From the NCBI GenBank assembly GCA_017307755.1, contig JAFKGQ010000003.1:496001-560000 (forward strand): a stretch of DNA of 64,000 nucleotides, given 5' to 3'. A program made the translations under genes and the position numbers. Under the pieces are notes generated by a model. The model was given only the letters and a program-made list of their open reading frames with translations. It was not told where the DNA came from and ran no database searches. Shown one piece after another: positions 51,558 through 63,196 of the stretch (position 1 is its first letter; every line of letters starts with the position of its first letter). The stretch is from Chitinophagaceae bacterium (GTDB lineage Bacteria; Bacteroidota; Bacteroidia; Chitinophagales; Chitinophagaceae).

Positions 51558-53801
51558 ATGATTATACCTTTACGATCCATTCCTTTCCAGATAGTGCTAT
51601 CTGTACTTATGATGACCTTCTCTTTGGATGGGGTTGCTCAAACCAGCGCCTACCCCTATAAGGTGGCGCAGGACAGGATGCTCTGGCATGATAATGTGGA
51701 CAAAGAACAGCAAAAGCTGCTGGTGGCAGGCGGTGGCAGCCGGGATAGCCTTATGCGGCTGTCAAAAGATGAAACGGTGAACCTGCAGGTCACGGATGCC
51801 CTGATCCGTCAGGTAGACGAACTACAACAGCAGATTGAATTTGACTCAACGCTCAACACAAATACAAAAAAGAAATATCTACGGGGGTTAGAGTTCCTTT
51901 TAAGAGGATTCCATCAGTCCTGGTCAAACCGGGAGATACAGGCTTCCGCCGCCCCCTCCCTTATCTCCGCCTTTGAAAAAGCGATGGAACTGGATAGAAA
52001 AGGGGAGAGCATCGAACCTGTCATTACGGGCGGTAGCTATGAAGCAGGAAAGATACTGGTGGAATGTTTTCTGTATCCTACGGAGAATATCGGGGTCAAA
52101 CCCTCCCGTCTCTATTTGGTCCGGCGCTATTGCGAAATGCACCCTTCCTTGATTCTCACTTATTTACATAATCATCCGGGGTTGCCTTTCGCAGACAGTC
52201 TTATCATTATCGCAGGGCATCATAATATCCGTCAGCTGTATGATTTTGCGGCGGCCAACGACGAATTGGGGGTTCATATCCGCAATTGCAAGGACACGTT
52301 GGTGCATACAGTGGCCATGCTGGCCAACAGCAAAAGCGGTCAATTGTATTTTCCTTTCCTGGACAACCTGGTAAAAGGTAGAATAACGACGGATGAGATC
52401 GATAAGATTAAGGGAGATGAGCTGAACTATTACAGGCTGCTGGTGAAGACCCGATTGGACTATGCCGCCCGGATCCTGCCGCCAGAAAGAGATACTCCGC
52501 TGGAAATGAACGCTTTGACGGATATGCTCATGAAGAAGGGGAAAGAGATCTTTGTACGGGAGATCAACGCGCTCCATACCGTGGATAACCCGGCCATCAG
52601 ATTTAAGATCCTGGACCCGCTGACCCCGGCAGAATTGTATTACCTCATCGTTCTCAGCGAGGATGAGATCTATACCTCCAGCTATCTGGGCGTTTATGAG
52701 AGGATCTTTCAGCGAATGACAAACCCTTACGGGGATAGTCTGATCATGCAGGTGCATGGGGATTATTTTCGCAAGTTTATCAAGATGGCCGCCGCCTACA
52801 ACAAGCTGGATCACTTCCTGGGTACGATGGACAAGCAGAATGCCGGCACCATTATGAAGTCGTTCATTATCCACCTGGAAAAGGCCAATGAGGAAGAGGC
52901 GGTGGATGTGGCGGATTCCTACAGCAGCATCTTTGAAAAGAACCCTGCCCTGGCACGGTTTATCCTGGGGGAGGTAAAGGCCAACTACGAGAAGAATATC
53001 ACTGCCGGGAATAAAAAAGGTATTATCATCTACAGTCTCCTTGAAACCTTGTTCGAGTCGGCCGACAGCGCTAATAAGACCGATCTCTCAACCCGGCTGG
53101 GTATCCCTCCTGTCTATTCCGTGGACTACAATTCATTGGCGGATGACAGCGGACGGGTGATCCAGCAGGTATTCTTTTATGGCGACCAGGACAAGGACGG
53201 TCAGAATTCCTTTACCAATTTCATGGCTATGTTCCGCCCCCGGCCGGGCGTCAAGCCAGAGTGGAAGATCGCGGAGAACCCCCAATGGGTGACCATCTCT
53301 TCGTTGAAGGGCAAGCCAGTCATCATTTTTGCCAACAAGCCGCTGTTGGGGGATGACGATCCGGATGATAAGGCGCAGAAGGCGCTGGCCGCTTACCTGG
53401 ATGCCCGTCATTTAAAACCTACGATCGTCATTCACCGCGGACATAGCTATCATGTAAAATATACCATTTATCAGATGGCGCCTACTGCCCGTATCGTGGT
53501 ACTGGGTTCCTGCGGGGGTTATAACAACCTCAGCGAAGTGCTGAAGATCAATGAGGATGCACATATTATTTCGTCCAAACAGGTGGGGACCAAGACCGTG
53601 AACGAACCCATCCTGCAGGCTATCAATAACACCCTGCTGGCCGGCAAGGACATAGAATGGCTGCCCATGTGGCGGGAGCTTAGCGCCCGTTTTCGCAACG
53701 ACCCGGCGGCCAAGGAAAAATTTGACGACTATATACCGCCCTATAAGAACCTGGGCGCCATCTTTATAAAGGCTTACCGGAAGGCGATGGATAGTGAATA
53801 A
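51558..53801 (+). CDS. Large secreted protein with a possible clan-CD peptidase-like C-terminal domain
   Basis: A 747-residue protein with a signal peptide ending near DGVAQ. I recognise no domain in the first about 550 residues, which look mostly alpha-helical. Near the C terminus, TIVIHRGHSYHV (H626, H629) is followed about 25 residues later by RIVVLGSCGGYNN (C652). A hydrophobic strand ending in H-G/S and a second ending in a cysteine before G is the layout of clan CD peptidases (caspases, gingipains, CHAT domains). After it comes a strand-like IISSKQVGTKTVNEPIL. Whether it is an active protease is not shown. It is a single gene with its own promoter element. Confidence 0.55.
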   Translation: MIIPLRSIPFQIVLSVLMMTFSLDGVAQTSAYPYKVAQDRMLWHDNVDKEQQKLLVAGGGSRDSLMRLSKDETVNLQVTDALIRQVDELQQQIEFDSTLNTNTKKKYLRGLEFLLRGFHQSWSNREIQASAAPSLISAFEKAMELDRKGESIEPVITGGSYEAGKILVECFLYPTENIGVKPSRLYLVRRYCEMHPSLILTYLHNHPGLPFADSLIIIAGHHNIRQLYDFAAANDELGVHIRNCKDTLVHTVAMLANSKSGQLYFPFLDNLVKGRITTDEIDKIKGDELNYYRLLVKTRLDYAARILPPERDTPLEMNALTDMLMKKGKEIFVREINALHTVDNPAIRFKILDPLTPAELYYLIVLSEDEIYTSSYLGVYERIFQRMTNPYGDSLIMQVHGDYFRKFIKMAAAYNKLDHFLGTMDKQNAGTIMKSFIIHLEKANEEEAVDVADSYSSIFEKNPALARFILGEVKANYEKNITAGNKKGIIIYSLLETLFESADSANKTDLSTRLGIPPVYSVDYNSLADDSGRVIQQVFFYGDQDKDGQNSFTNFMAMFRPRPGVKPEWKIAENPQWVTISSLKGKPVIIFANKPLLGDDDPDDKAQKALAAYLDARHLKPTIVIHRGHSYHVKYTIYQMAPTARIVVLGSCGGYNNLSEVLKINEDAHIISSKQVGTKTVNEPILQAINNTLLAGKDIEWLPMWRELSARFRNDPAAKEKFDDYIPPYKNLGAIFIKAYRKAMDSE

Positions 53802-53864
53802 CCACAACCATTTGCCCGCTTGTTTGTAGTTTTGCTATCTAGCCGAGCCTAAGGTCTAACCATC

Positions 53865-55688
53865 ATGTCGACGACAACGGAAGAGATAAAGAAAAGGAAG
53901 ATATTCGATTTCAGCCTGCTGGCAAGAGTGTTCCGGTATGCCGCACCGTATAAAAAACGCCTGTATATTTCCATCGCGCTTTCTATCCTGCTGGCTATCC
54001 TGTCCCCTCTTCGTCCTTTCCTGATCCAGGTAACGATCAATGATTATATCCGCAAAGGCGCCGCCCCTGGTCTTTCCTTAAAAGAGCGGATGGCGGAGCT
54101 GGTCATCTGGATCACGGTCCTTCAGGTGCTGCTCCTGCTGATCGAGACGGTATCCCGATTCTACTTTTCTTTTATAACTGCCTGGCTGGGTCAGACGGTG
54201 GTGAAGGACCTCAGGGTAAGCGTGTATAAGAAAGTGCTGGGACTCAATCTTTCACAGTTTGATAAAACCCCTATCGGGACACTTACTACCCGTACTATCA
54301 ATGACATCGAGGCCATCAATGACATCTTTTCGGATGGGCTTATCCCTATCATTGCAGACCTGCTCTCCATCGTATCCGTCCTGTTGTTCATGTTTGTGGT
54401 AGACTGGCGGCTGACCCTTATCTGTCTGACGCCCTTTCCCTTCCTGATCCTGGCTACCTGGATATTTAAAGAGTCGGTGAACAAGTCCTTTATACGGGTG
54501 AGAAATGCCGTGGCCGCCCTCAATGCCTTTGTCCAGGAGCATATCACCGGCATGTCCATCGTGCAAGCCTTTGCCGGCGAGGAGAGGGAAGCCGCTAAAT
54601 TCAATAAGATCAACCGGGAGCACCGGAATGCAAATATCAATGCCATCTTTGCCTATTCCATCTTTTTTCCCCTGGTGGAGATCATCCTGGCAGTATCCAC
54701 CGGCCTGCTGGTCTGGTGGGGCGCCCGTCAGGTACTGCACCTGCCGGAAGACCAGGCCCGGGAGCTCAGCGGCAAACTTATCTCTTTCTTTCTCTACCTG
54801 AACCTCCTGTTCCGGCCTTTGCGTGTAATAGCGGACAAATTCAACGTATTGCAGATGGGTATGGTGGCCAGTGAACGTGTATTCCGGGTCCTTGACAACG
54901 ACGATTTTATCCATAAGGAAGGCAATTATGCCCCGGACAGGATAAAGGGGAAGGTGGAGTTCAGGAATGTGAATTTCGCTTATGTGGATCAACGCTACGT
55001 GTTGAAGAATATCTCCTTTACCATCCATCCCGGCCAGACTGTAGCTATTGTTGGACATACAGGCAGCGGGAAAACCTCTATCATCAGCCTGCTGAACCGT
55101 CTGTACCAGATACAGGAGGGGGAGATCCGGATCGACGATGTATTGATAGAGGATTATAAGCTGGATCACCTGCGGAAGAACATCGGGGTCGTGCTGCAGG
55201 ATGTTTTTCTGTTCTCAGGCTCTGTAAAGGATAATATTACCCTGCGTAACGACGATATCCCGGAGGAAAGGGTCATAGAGGCCGCCAAACTCATCGGCAT
55301 GCATGAGTTTATCATGCGGCTGCCCGGCGGATATCATTACAATGTGATGGAAAGGGGAAGCACCCTTTCCCTGGGTCAGCGCCAGCTCCTGTCCTTTATC
55401 CGGGCCCTCCTGTACGACCCTTCCATCCTTATCCTGGATGAAGCTACTTCTTCTGTCGACACGGAATCCGAGCTGCTGATACAGGAGGCCATCGACAAAC
55501 TGATCGCCGGGCGCAGCTCCATCGTTATTGCCCATCGGTTGTCCACCATTCGTAAAGCCCACCAGATCATCGTTATGGATAAAGGAGAGATCAAGGAGAT
55601 CGGGACGCATGAGCAGTTGCTGGAGCAGCAGGGATACTATTTCAAATTGCACCAGATGCAGTTTGACAAGCAGGAGAAGATAGCCTGA
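53865..55688 (+). CDS. ABC exporter, fused membrane and ATPase domains
   Basis: The 607-residue half-transporter has an N-terminal type-1 exporter membrane domain with six hydrophobic segments (about residues 20-320). A C-terminal ATPase domain has Walker A GHTGSGKTS, the signature LSLGQRQ (one residue different from LSGGQ) and Walker B LILDEATSS. It is of the MsbA/LmrA type and would work as a dimer to export lipid or drug. The signature variant LSLGQ is common in this group. There is no partner gene beside it. Confidence 0.9.
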   Translation: MSTTTEEIKKRKIFDFSLLARVFRYAAPYKKRLYISIALSILLAILSPLRPFLIQVTINDYIRKGAAPGLSLKERMAELVIWITVLQVLLLLIETVSRFYFSFITAWLGQTVVKDLRVSVYKKVLGLNLSQFDKTPIGTLTTRTINDIEAINDIFSDGLIPIIADLLSIVSVLLFMFVVDWRLTLICLTPFPFLILATWIFKESVNKSFIRVRNAVAALNAFVQEHITGMSIVQAFAGEEREAAKFNKINREHRNANINAIFAYSIFFPLVEIILAVSTGLLVWWGARQVLHLPEDQARELSGKLISFFLYLNLLFRPLRVIADKFNVLQMGMVASERVFRVLDNDDFIHKEGNYAPDRIKGKVEFRNVNFAYVDQRYVLKNISFTIHPGQTVAIVGHTGSGKTSIISLLNRLYQIQEGEIRIDDVLIEDYKLDHLRKNIGVVLQDVFLFSGSVKDNITLRNDDIPEERVIEAAKLIGMHEFIMRLPGGYHYNVMERGSTLSLGQRQLLSFIRALLYDPSILILDEATSSVDTESELLIQEAIDKLIAGRSSIVIAHRLSTIRKAHQIIVMDKGEIKEIGTHEQLLEQQGYYFKLHQMQFDKQEKIA

Positions 55689-55766
55689 TTGACAATTTGT
55701 TGTCATTAGAAAAGCACCGGATAACCCTTTTTTTAATGTTCTTTTCATATTGTCCGCCCACGCCCT

Positions 55767-55774
55767 TATCTTTG
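55767..55774 (+). promoter_or_regulatory. Candidate -7 promoter element of the ATP synthase operon
   Basis: TATCTTTG matches TAnnTTTG exactly and lies 21 bases before the ATG at 55796. An ATTG about 17 bases upstream may be a -33 element. Confidence 0.5.
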
Positions 55775-55795
55775 CGCAAAATTTAGAGGGTGGGT

Positions 55796-57242
<1,447 letters not shown>

Positions 57243-57263
57243 GCCGGATCGCACGTAAAAATC

Positions 57264-57392
57264 GTACTGCATCCGGAGCACAGGGCCGAGGATGCAGTAC
57301 CCTTTCGAGCCGGAGGCTCGACGGCCGAAGGCCAATTATTGGACGTCAATCCGCACCGGACTAAATTGGAATCAAGGCCGGGGAGGATTGAC
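57264..57392 (+). ncRNA. Structured leader element (copy 2 of 2) between atpE and atpF
   Basis: Four stems lie in a row: an 11-bp perfect stem (57264-57274 with 57290-57300), a 7-bp stem with GGA loop (57305-57321), GGCC-GAA-GGCC (57323-57333) and an 8-bp stem (57345-57352 with 57385-57392). The second, third and following ATTATTGGA segment correspond closely to the element at 15738-15824, but this copy has an extra first stem. It ends 32 bases before atpF. Confidence 0.5.
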
Positions 57393-57424
57393 ACTAAAAG
57401 AAATTGATCTAAATAACTGATTGT

Positions 57425-57919
57425 ATGGATTTATTAACGCCCGACTTAGGCCTCTTTATCTGGAATCTCCTGGCTTTTCTCATCCTCTTCCTGATCCTGC
57501 GCAAGACTGCCTGGAAGCCCATCCTGAAATCCCTCAACGAAAGGGAACGGGGGATCACTGAGTCCCTGGCTACTGCCGAAAAGGTAAAGGCAGAGATGGC
57601 TCAGCTGAAGAGCGAGAACGAAGCCCTGCTGGCCAAGGCACGTGAAGAAAGAGCCCAGCTGTTGAAGGAAGCCCGTGAGACAAAGGATAAGATCATCAAC
57701 GAGGCCAAGGACCAGGCCAAGCTGGAAGCCGGCAAGATCATCGCCGATGCGCGGATCGCCATCGAACAGCAGAAAATGGCCGCTATCACGGATGTGAAGA
57801 ACCAGGTGGGCAACCTGGTGATCGAAGTATCCGAAAAGATCCTGCGTCGCGAGTTGACCAACAAGGGCGAACAGGAAAAGTACATCAAGGATCTGGCCAA
57901 CGAAGTGAAACTGAACTAA
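57425..57919 (+). CDS. atpF: ATP synthase Fo subunit b
   Basis: The 164-residue protein has one N-terminal membrane helix (LGLFIWNLLAFLILFLILRKTAW). A long coiled coil follows (AEKVKAEMAQLKSENEALLAKAREERAQ and onward), the usual stator stalk. It ends LANEVKLN. The gene follows atpE after the structured gap and precedes atpH by 36 bases. Confidence 0.92.
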   Translation: MDLLTPDLGLFIWNLLAFLILFLILRKTAWKPILKSLNERERGITESLATAEKVKAEMAQLKSENEALLAKAREERAQLLKEARETKDKIINEAKDQAKLEAGKIIADARIAIEQQKMAAITDVKNQVGNLVIEVSEKILRRELTNKGEQEKYIKDLANEVKLN

Positions 57920-57955
57920 AGAACAAAAGACGCTTACAAAGCACAAGAAAAGAAA

Positions 57956-58519
57956 ATGCCTAACCCACGTTTAGCCGCCCGATATGCCAAATCACTGATC
58001 GACCTGGCCCTTGAAAAAGACCAGCTGGAAGCCGTGCATAACGACATGCTGTTCCTTCAGCAAGCGATCCGTGGCAGCCGGGAGCTGGCCAATTTGCTGA
58101 AGAGCCCGATCATCAATTCCGACAAGAAGGACAAGATATTGGATGCAATTACGGCCGGGAAGATCTCCACGATAACGTCTACCTTTAATAAGCTGTTGCT
58201 GAGCAAAGGACGCGAAGCCTATCTTCCGGAGATCGTTACGGCATTTATAGATCAGTATAAGGTACTGAAAGACATTCATACCGTGAAGCTAACGACGGCT
58301 GTCCCCGTCACCGAAGATGTAAAGAAGATGATCATGGACAAGATCAGCGCAGATAAGAACCTGAAGAACATCGAGCTCGTGACGGCCGTCGATGAGAGCC
58401 TCATCGGAGGTTTTGTCCTGGAAATAGGGGATGAACTGGTGGACGGCAGTATCGCCTTCGACCTGAAAAATATTAAGAAACAATTCCAGAATAACGACTT
58501 TATCTATAAGATCAGGTAA
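57956..58519 (+). CDS. atpH: ATP synthase F1 subunit delta
   Basis: The 187-residue protein begins MPNPRLAARYAKSLIDLALEK, the delta/OSCP family start. The C-terminal VTAVDESLIGGFVLEIGDELVDGSI is the conserved delta signature. It connects the b stalk to the F1 head. It lies between atpF and atpA on the same strand. Confidence 0.92.
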   Translation: MPNPRLAARYAKSLIDLALEKDQLEAVHNDMLFLQQAIRGSRELANLLKSPIINSDKKDKILDAITAGKISTITSTFNKLLLSKGREAYLPEIVTAFIDQYKVLKDIHTVKLTTAVPVTEDVKKMIMDKISADKNLKNIELVTAVDESLIGGFVLEIGDELVDGSIAFDLKNIKKQFQNNDFIYKIR

Positions 58520-58561
58520 TCGTAGAAACAAGATTACATCAAACAGACAACTATATAAATT

Positions 58562-60139
58562 ATGGCAGAGATCAAACCAGATGAAATTTCAGCAATATTG
58601 CGCCAGCAATTGAGCAACTTCAATGTTTCCGCTGAGCTGGAAGAAGTAGGCACCGTGCTGCAGGTTGGCGACGGGATCGCCCGTGTCTATGGCCTGAACA
58701 ATGTCAGCGCCGGTGAACTGGTGGAATTCGAGAATGGCGTTAGGGCCATCGCTCTCAACCTGGAAGAAGACAATGTGGGTGTGGTATTGATGGGTGAGAG
58801 TGGAGAGATCAAGGAAGGCGCCAAGGTTCGCCGCACCGGGAACATCGCCTCTATCAAAGTTGGGGATGGTATGCTGGGCCGCGTGGTCAATACGCTGGGT
58901 GAACCCATCGACGGCAAAGGCCCCATCACCGGGGAAAAATACGAGATGCCCCTGGAACGTAAGGCGCCGGGTGTTATTTTCCGCGAGCCTGTGAAAGAGC
59001 CTCTCCAGACGGGTATCAAGGCCATCGACGCCATGATCCCCATCGGCCGCGGTCAGCGTGAGCTGATCATCGGTGACCGTCAGACCGGCAAAACTGCCAT
59101 TGCCATCGACACGATCATCAACCAGAAAGAGTTCTTTAAAGCAGGCAAACCTGTTTATTGCATATATGTCGCCATCGGGCAAAAAGCATCCACCGTCGCC
59201 GGTGTGATGAAGACCCTGGCTGACAACGGGGCCCTGGATTACACCGTGATCGTTGCCGCCTCGGCTTCCGACCCGGCTCCTCTCCAGTTCTACGCTCCTT
59301 TTGCCGGCGCCGCCATCGGTGAATATTTCCGTGACACCGGTCGCCCCGCCCTCATCATCTATGATGACCTTTCCAAACAGGCCGTGGCTTACCGGGAAGT
59401 ATCCCTGCTGCTGCGTCGTCCTCCCGGCCGTGAGGCTTATCCCGGGGACGTATTCTATCTGCACAGCCGTCTGCTGGAACGTGCCGCTAAAGTCATCAGC
59501 GATGATAGCGTTGCAAAGAACATGAACGATCTGCCCGACTCTATCAAGCACCTCGTAAAAGGCGGCGGCTCCCTGACAGCGCTGCCCATCATCGAGACAC
59601 AGGCAGGTGACGTATCCGCCTATATCCCCACCAACGTGATCTCCATCACCGACGGTCAGATATTCCTGGAAGGTAACCTGTTCAACTCGGGTATCCGCCC
59701 CGCTATCAACGTAGGTATCTCCGTTAGCCGCGTAGGTGGTAACGCGCAGATCAAGTCCATGAAGAAGGTAGCCGGTACCCTCAAACTGGACCAGGCCCTC
59801 TACCGTGAGATGGAAGCCTTCTCCAAGTTCGGAGGCGATCTGGATGCCGCCACCAAGCTGGTGATCGACAAGGGCGCCCGTAACGTGGAGATCCTTAAGC
59901 AGCCTCAATATTCTCCTTTCCCTGTAGAAAAACAGGTAGCCATCATCTACCTCGGTACTCAGGGCCTGCTGCGCCAGGTGCCCGTCAGAAGGGTGAAGGA
60001 ATTTGAAGACCATTTCCTGCTGGAAATGGAGAACAAGCTGCCCGATGTGCTGGCTGAGTTCAAAAAAGGCAACCTGCCCGACGATGGTGTAAAAAAGATG
60101 GTGGAATTGGCTAATGGGCTGATCCCTCAGTACAAATAA
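58562..60139 (+). CDS. atpA: ATP synthase F1 subunit alpha
   Basis: The 525-residue protein has the P-loop GDRQTGKT at residues 171-178, the N-terminal [12 protein letters not shown] beta-barrel segment and the [25 protein letters not shown] block with the catalytic arginine. It forms the F1 hexamer with beta. The gene is followed by a strong terminator, so the gamma subunit gene (atpG), which often follows atpA, is not in this operon. The other F1 genes (gamma, beta, epsilon) are not in the window. Confidence 0.96.
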   Translation: MAEIKPDEISAILRQQLSNFNVSAELEEVGTVLQVGDGIARVYGLNNVSAGELVEFENGVRAIALNLEEDNVGVVLMGESGEIKEGAKVRRTGNIASIKVGDGMLGRVVNTLGEPIDGKGPITGEKYEMPLERKAPGVIFREPVKEPLQTGIKAIDAMIPIGRGQRELIIGDRQTGKTAIAIDTIINQKEFFKAGKPVYCIYVAIGQKASTVAGVMKTLADNGALDYTVIVAASASDPAPLQFYAPFAGAAIGEYFRDTGRPALIIYDDLSKQAVAYREVSLLLRRPPGREAYPGDVFYLHSRLLERAAKVISDDSVAKNMNDLPDSIKHLVKGGGSLTALPIIETQAGDVSAYIPTNVISITDGQIFLEGNLFNSGIRPAINVGISVSRVGGNAQIKSMKKVAGTLKLDQALYREMEAFSKFGGDLDAATKLVIDKGARNVEILKQPQYSPFPVEKQVAIIYLGTQGLLRQVPVRRVKEFEDHFLLEMENKLPDVLAEFKKGNLPDDGVKKMVELANGLIPQYK

Positions 60140-60158
60140 GCTAACTCCTTATTATAAA

Positions 60159-60187
60159 AAAAGGGGCGTCCATCGGACGCCCCTTTT
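60159..60187. terminator. Bidirectional terminator between atpA and the T9SS-sorted protein
   Basis: A 13-bp stem, AAAAGGGGCGTCC (60159-60171), with an ATC loop and its perfect complement (60175-60187), has A and T runs at both ends. It sits between the converging atpA stop at 60139 and the gene ending at 60212, and can end transcription from both sides. Confidence 0.9.
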
Positions 60188-60211
60188 CATTTCTGCTCTT
60201 TCCGGCGGCAA

Positions 60212-62437
60212 CTATTGTTTTACGAACTTATAAGTGGCGGGTTTGCCGTCAGCGCCTTTAATTACGATGAAGTAGACACCAGCGGACAAATTACCGACAT
60301 TCATTTGAAGCACCGTCCCATTGGATTGCGGGTTGACCTGTAAGGCGGTGACCGTAACCTTCCTGCTCGATATGTCCAGGACGGAAACCTTGTCCTTTGT
60401 AAAGGAGGCAGACGTCCTTAGGGTCAGCTGGTCGACGCTGGGGTTGGGATAAACGACACCTGTCTTGCTGCTTTCGGGCGCGGGATCGAGACTGGATGCG
60501 GTGCCAGTCCTGGAGGGCTTCGCCGTGCTGGTATTGACGTGTTTGTCGTGGTATTTGGTAGAATTGCAAATACTTGATATCGAAGCGAAGGTCGCCGGCT
60601 TGAAATTGCTGTTGGCGCCTGTATTGGAGCAGGTGCTCAGGACAGGCTCCGGCTTGACATTATAATTCCACGTACTGGGATCGGGGACGTAATCTATATG
60701 ACGGATAGCATCCCAGTCATAATACTGAATGCCGCCAGTGATGTCATATGTCTGGATCAACAACACATTCTGCCCCGTACCGGTATTCTTTTCAAGATTG
60801 AACTTCATTTTCAGATAGACATGGGGAATAACGTCCGCTTGATTAGAAAAGTTAGAGTTTTGCGTTTCTACGTTCAGCACGCTGCCGGCCCAGCAGTTGA
60901 TGGGCTGATAATCCGTCCTGTACCTATGGGTTTTTTTAGCCGTATCGGACGCCTCGTAAACAAAGGTTTTATAGTATAAACGATTGGCTCTGTCATAATA
61001 GCCTTTATTCCAGCCTGGAGTATAGGAGGACACTGGCGGATAATCCTCAGGATAGAAGGAGTATTCAAAGACCAGCGCTGCTTCTACTTCTTTAACATGC
61101 AGCCCGCTGCCGGGATTCAAAGCGTATTCAAACATTGGGCTCGCACTTCTGTCAAATACGATGTCGTTACGTATGACATCGGTGAAGCAACAATCCGAAG
61201 AAGAGCTTTCCAGGAGGGACCTATACCATTTTATCTTAGGTGTTTTGGTCAACGTCAATACACCCATAGGTATGTTGAATAAAGGATATTTGGTATCATC
61301 AGTCCCGGTGGGATCACTCCCCGGCGTCATGAATACCCCGGTGGTGTTTATCACTTCACTGGTGATAGTGCCCGAGATCTTTCCGGAAAGATCGATGGAG
61401 GTGGGCGTCAACTTTACTGCCTGGGGGCCAGCCGATTTGCCGCCTCCCGTAAAAAAGTCGAGCACGCTTACTGCCGAATTAATAAAAGGTACGCTGGAAA
61501 AGAGGCCTTTGAGAAAACTGGAGGATTGAAGCTCCGTCTTGAGGGCGTCCAGTGCAGCGCCATTCGGGCTCCCTTTTTTTGTATCGCTGGCGAAGTCGTC
61601 GATGCTTTTGAATGCTTTAGCGATAGTTTTTCCTGTTGATTCTACATCCTTGAAGGCTACGTTGAAAGCGGAGGGCCCGGTGATGCTGCCCTGACCATTA
61701 TCTATAGCCGCCAGCTTGCCGGTGAAGGTACCCGTCAGGTCCACATTGGCCTTTGTCAAATAGCTGATCTGGATCTGGATCTTGGACTTGAAAAGACAGG
61801 TACAGGGGTCATAATGCATGGGGAAATCCGTATAGACCCAGTTGCCGGGGGTTTGCTGAAAATCCTGCATGAACTGGAATTTGCCCGGATTTGATTTAAA
61901 ATCGCTGTTATCGAGGGGTGTCAGGATACCGCTGTTGCTTAGCGTAAAGGTATTAAAGGCATATTCGCCGCTGGTGGTGTAAAAAGACAGGGAGATCTTT
62001 ATGAAATTATAATCATTGGTAGTAGTATGACCTTTTGCAAAGAACAGCCGCAGCGTACCGGTGTATTTGTTATACAACAGCAGCTTGGGGTCCATCACCC
62101 GCTGGCTTGCCGGGGTACCATTGTTATTGTACCCAAAATCTGCATTGATCAGCTCCCACCCGTCTGCCGGAAGCCTGTCCTTGCTGTCCACCAGGTTGGC
62201 AACATTCGAATTCCAGGGACCCTGATAGAAAGGGCTGGTGATACTGGTAGAGGCCAATTGCTCCGCATTTAGCGGAAAGCTCGATTGGGTCCAGTCAAAA
62301 TGGTTCACGAGAGTCGGCTTTTGCGTATTTACGGCGCTGCCGGGCGCCGTTGTGATGACCTGGCCAGGATCACATTCAGTCTGGGCCATGAGGGTGTAAC
62401 TGCCGATCGTAAACAGCAGCGTAAAGATCTTTTTCAT
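60212..62437 (-). CDS. Large secreted protein with T9SS type A sorting domain
   Basis: A 741-residue protein with a signal peptide (MKKIFTLLFTIGSYTLMAQ). The long middle part has no domain I can name. The C-terminal about 75 residues (VVYPNPSVDQLTLRT through AGVYFIVIKGADG to KFVKQ) are the Por secretion system C-terminal sorting domain, which sends the protein through the outer membrane by the type IX system. It converges with atpA across the terminator at 60159. Possible surface binding or structural role; function unknown. Confidence 0.85.
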   Translation of the reverse strand: MKKIFTLLFTIGSYTLMAQTECDPGQVITTAPGSAVNTQKPTLVNHFDWTQSSFPLNAEQLASTSITSPFYQGPWNSNVANLVDSKDRLPADGWELINADFGYNNNGTPASQRVMDPKLLLYNKYTGTLRLFFAKGHTTTNDYNFIKISLSFYTTSGEYAFNTFTLSNSGILTPLDNSDFKSNPGKFQFMQDFQQTPGNWVYTDFPMHYDPCTCLFKSKIQIQISYLTKANVDLTGTFTGKLAAIDNGQGSITGPSAFNVAFKDVESTGKTIAKAFKSIDDFASDTKKGSPNGAALDALKTELQSSSFLKGLFSSVPFINSAVSVLDFFTGGGKSAGPQAVKLTPTSIDLSGKISGTITSEVINTTGVFMTPGSDPTGTDDTKYPLFNIPMGVLTLTKTPKIKWYRSLLESSSSDCCFTDVIRNDIVFDRSASPMFEYALNPGSGLHVKEVEAALVFEYSFYPEDYPPVSSYTPGWNKGYYDRANRLYYKTFVYEASDTAKKTHRYRTDYQPINCWAGSVLNVETQNSNFSNQADVIPHVYLKMKFNLEKNTGTGQNVLLIQTYDITGGIQYYDWDAIRHIDYVPDPSTWNYNVKPEPVLSTCSNTGANSNFKPATFASISSICNSTKYHDKHVNTSTAKPSRTGTASSLDPAPESSKTGVVYPNPSVDQLTLRTSASFTKDKVSVLDISSRKVTVTALQVNPQSNGTVLQMNVGNLSAGVYFIVIKGADGKPATYKFVKQ

Positions 62438-63196
62438 AGTTAAACTTTTTGAAAAGGTTAGGAGAAACTGAGGGAAGTAGCGGCCGATTCTTATCCAATG
62501 TAATTGGGCCGGCAGGAAGGTTGCCGGTCGGTTGTAGACCGCCGGAAGGAGCAGAAAAGGATAAGGTATCAGTATCGCGCTTCATTCAGATATACGCGAC
62601 AATTTAAGTAGAAGAGGGTATCGTCGTAATCCATTTCTGAAAGTAAACGATTTGGTAATATTCCGTAGGTGATTTCCCGTATTCGCACCTGAAAAAAATA
62701 TGTTGCAACCCTTGCAGATTTAAAATTTTTTGGCAATCTTTACAACGTCAACACGACATCCTCCAAGTCCCCGGAAAAACAATTCAAGTCAATTATTTCC
62801 AATCTCTTTTCTTCTGATCATCCGTACGAAAGCCATTTAATTATTTACTGTTATTGATTTTGTCGGCTAGTTAGTCATTATTATACTATTATGGCCGTTG
62901 CTCCTTCTCCCGGTGCATTACCGATGCAGGCTGCGGCTGTCCAGGATATTCAAAATTTTAGTTTTAAAGGGTACGATCAACAACCGCCGGGCTTTTCTAA
63001 GCCTGGCTTTTGTTTTTTGGGCCTTTTTTGCTCCGGGGGCTGATATGGGCTTTTTCACTCCTGGGGCTAATATGGCTTTTTCACCGGCAGGAAAACGCCT
63101 TTCGCCGACCCTGGATCCCGGCTTTACCGAGAAATCCTGTCAACGTTTGGTTTATTTTATAAACTAGTTTAGTTTTACTGTAAATCTATGTGACTG
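62438..63196. other. Long intergenic region, no supported gene
   Basis: The 759-base gap separates the divergent T9SS-sorted gene and the partial TonB receptor gene. I see no convincing gene, RNA or promoter motif. A short frame at 62898-63167 is open but has no features of a protein. A tandem repeat lies at 63022-63091. Confidence 0.5.
63022..63091. repeat. Imperfect 27-bp tandem repeat
   Basis: Two adjacent 27-bp units (63022-63048 and 63049-63075), each of the form CTTTTTnnCTCCnGGGGCT, and a partial third copy (63076-63091). In one frame they read as 9-residue repeats (FAPGADMG, FTPGANMA, FSPAG), but no convincing gene surrounds them. Confidence 0.5.

Noticed and set aside
58589..60013. 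Open frame of 474 codons antisense to atpA
   Set aside because: atpA is certain, and this frame shows no protein features; it arises from codon bias.
62898..63167. Open frame of 89 codons in the long intergenic region
   Set aside because: Repeat-derived composition (9-residue repeats), no signal or promoter element, and the codon use does not look like neighbouring genes.
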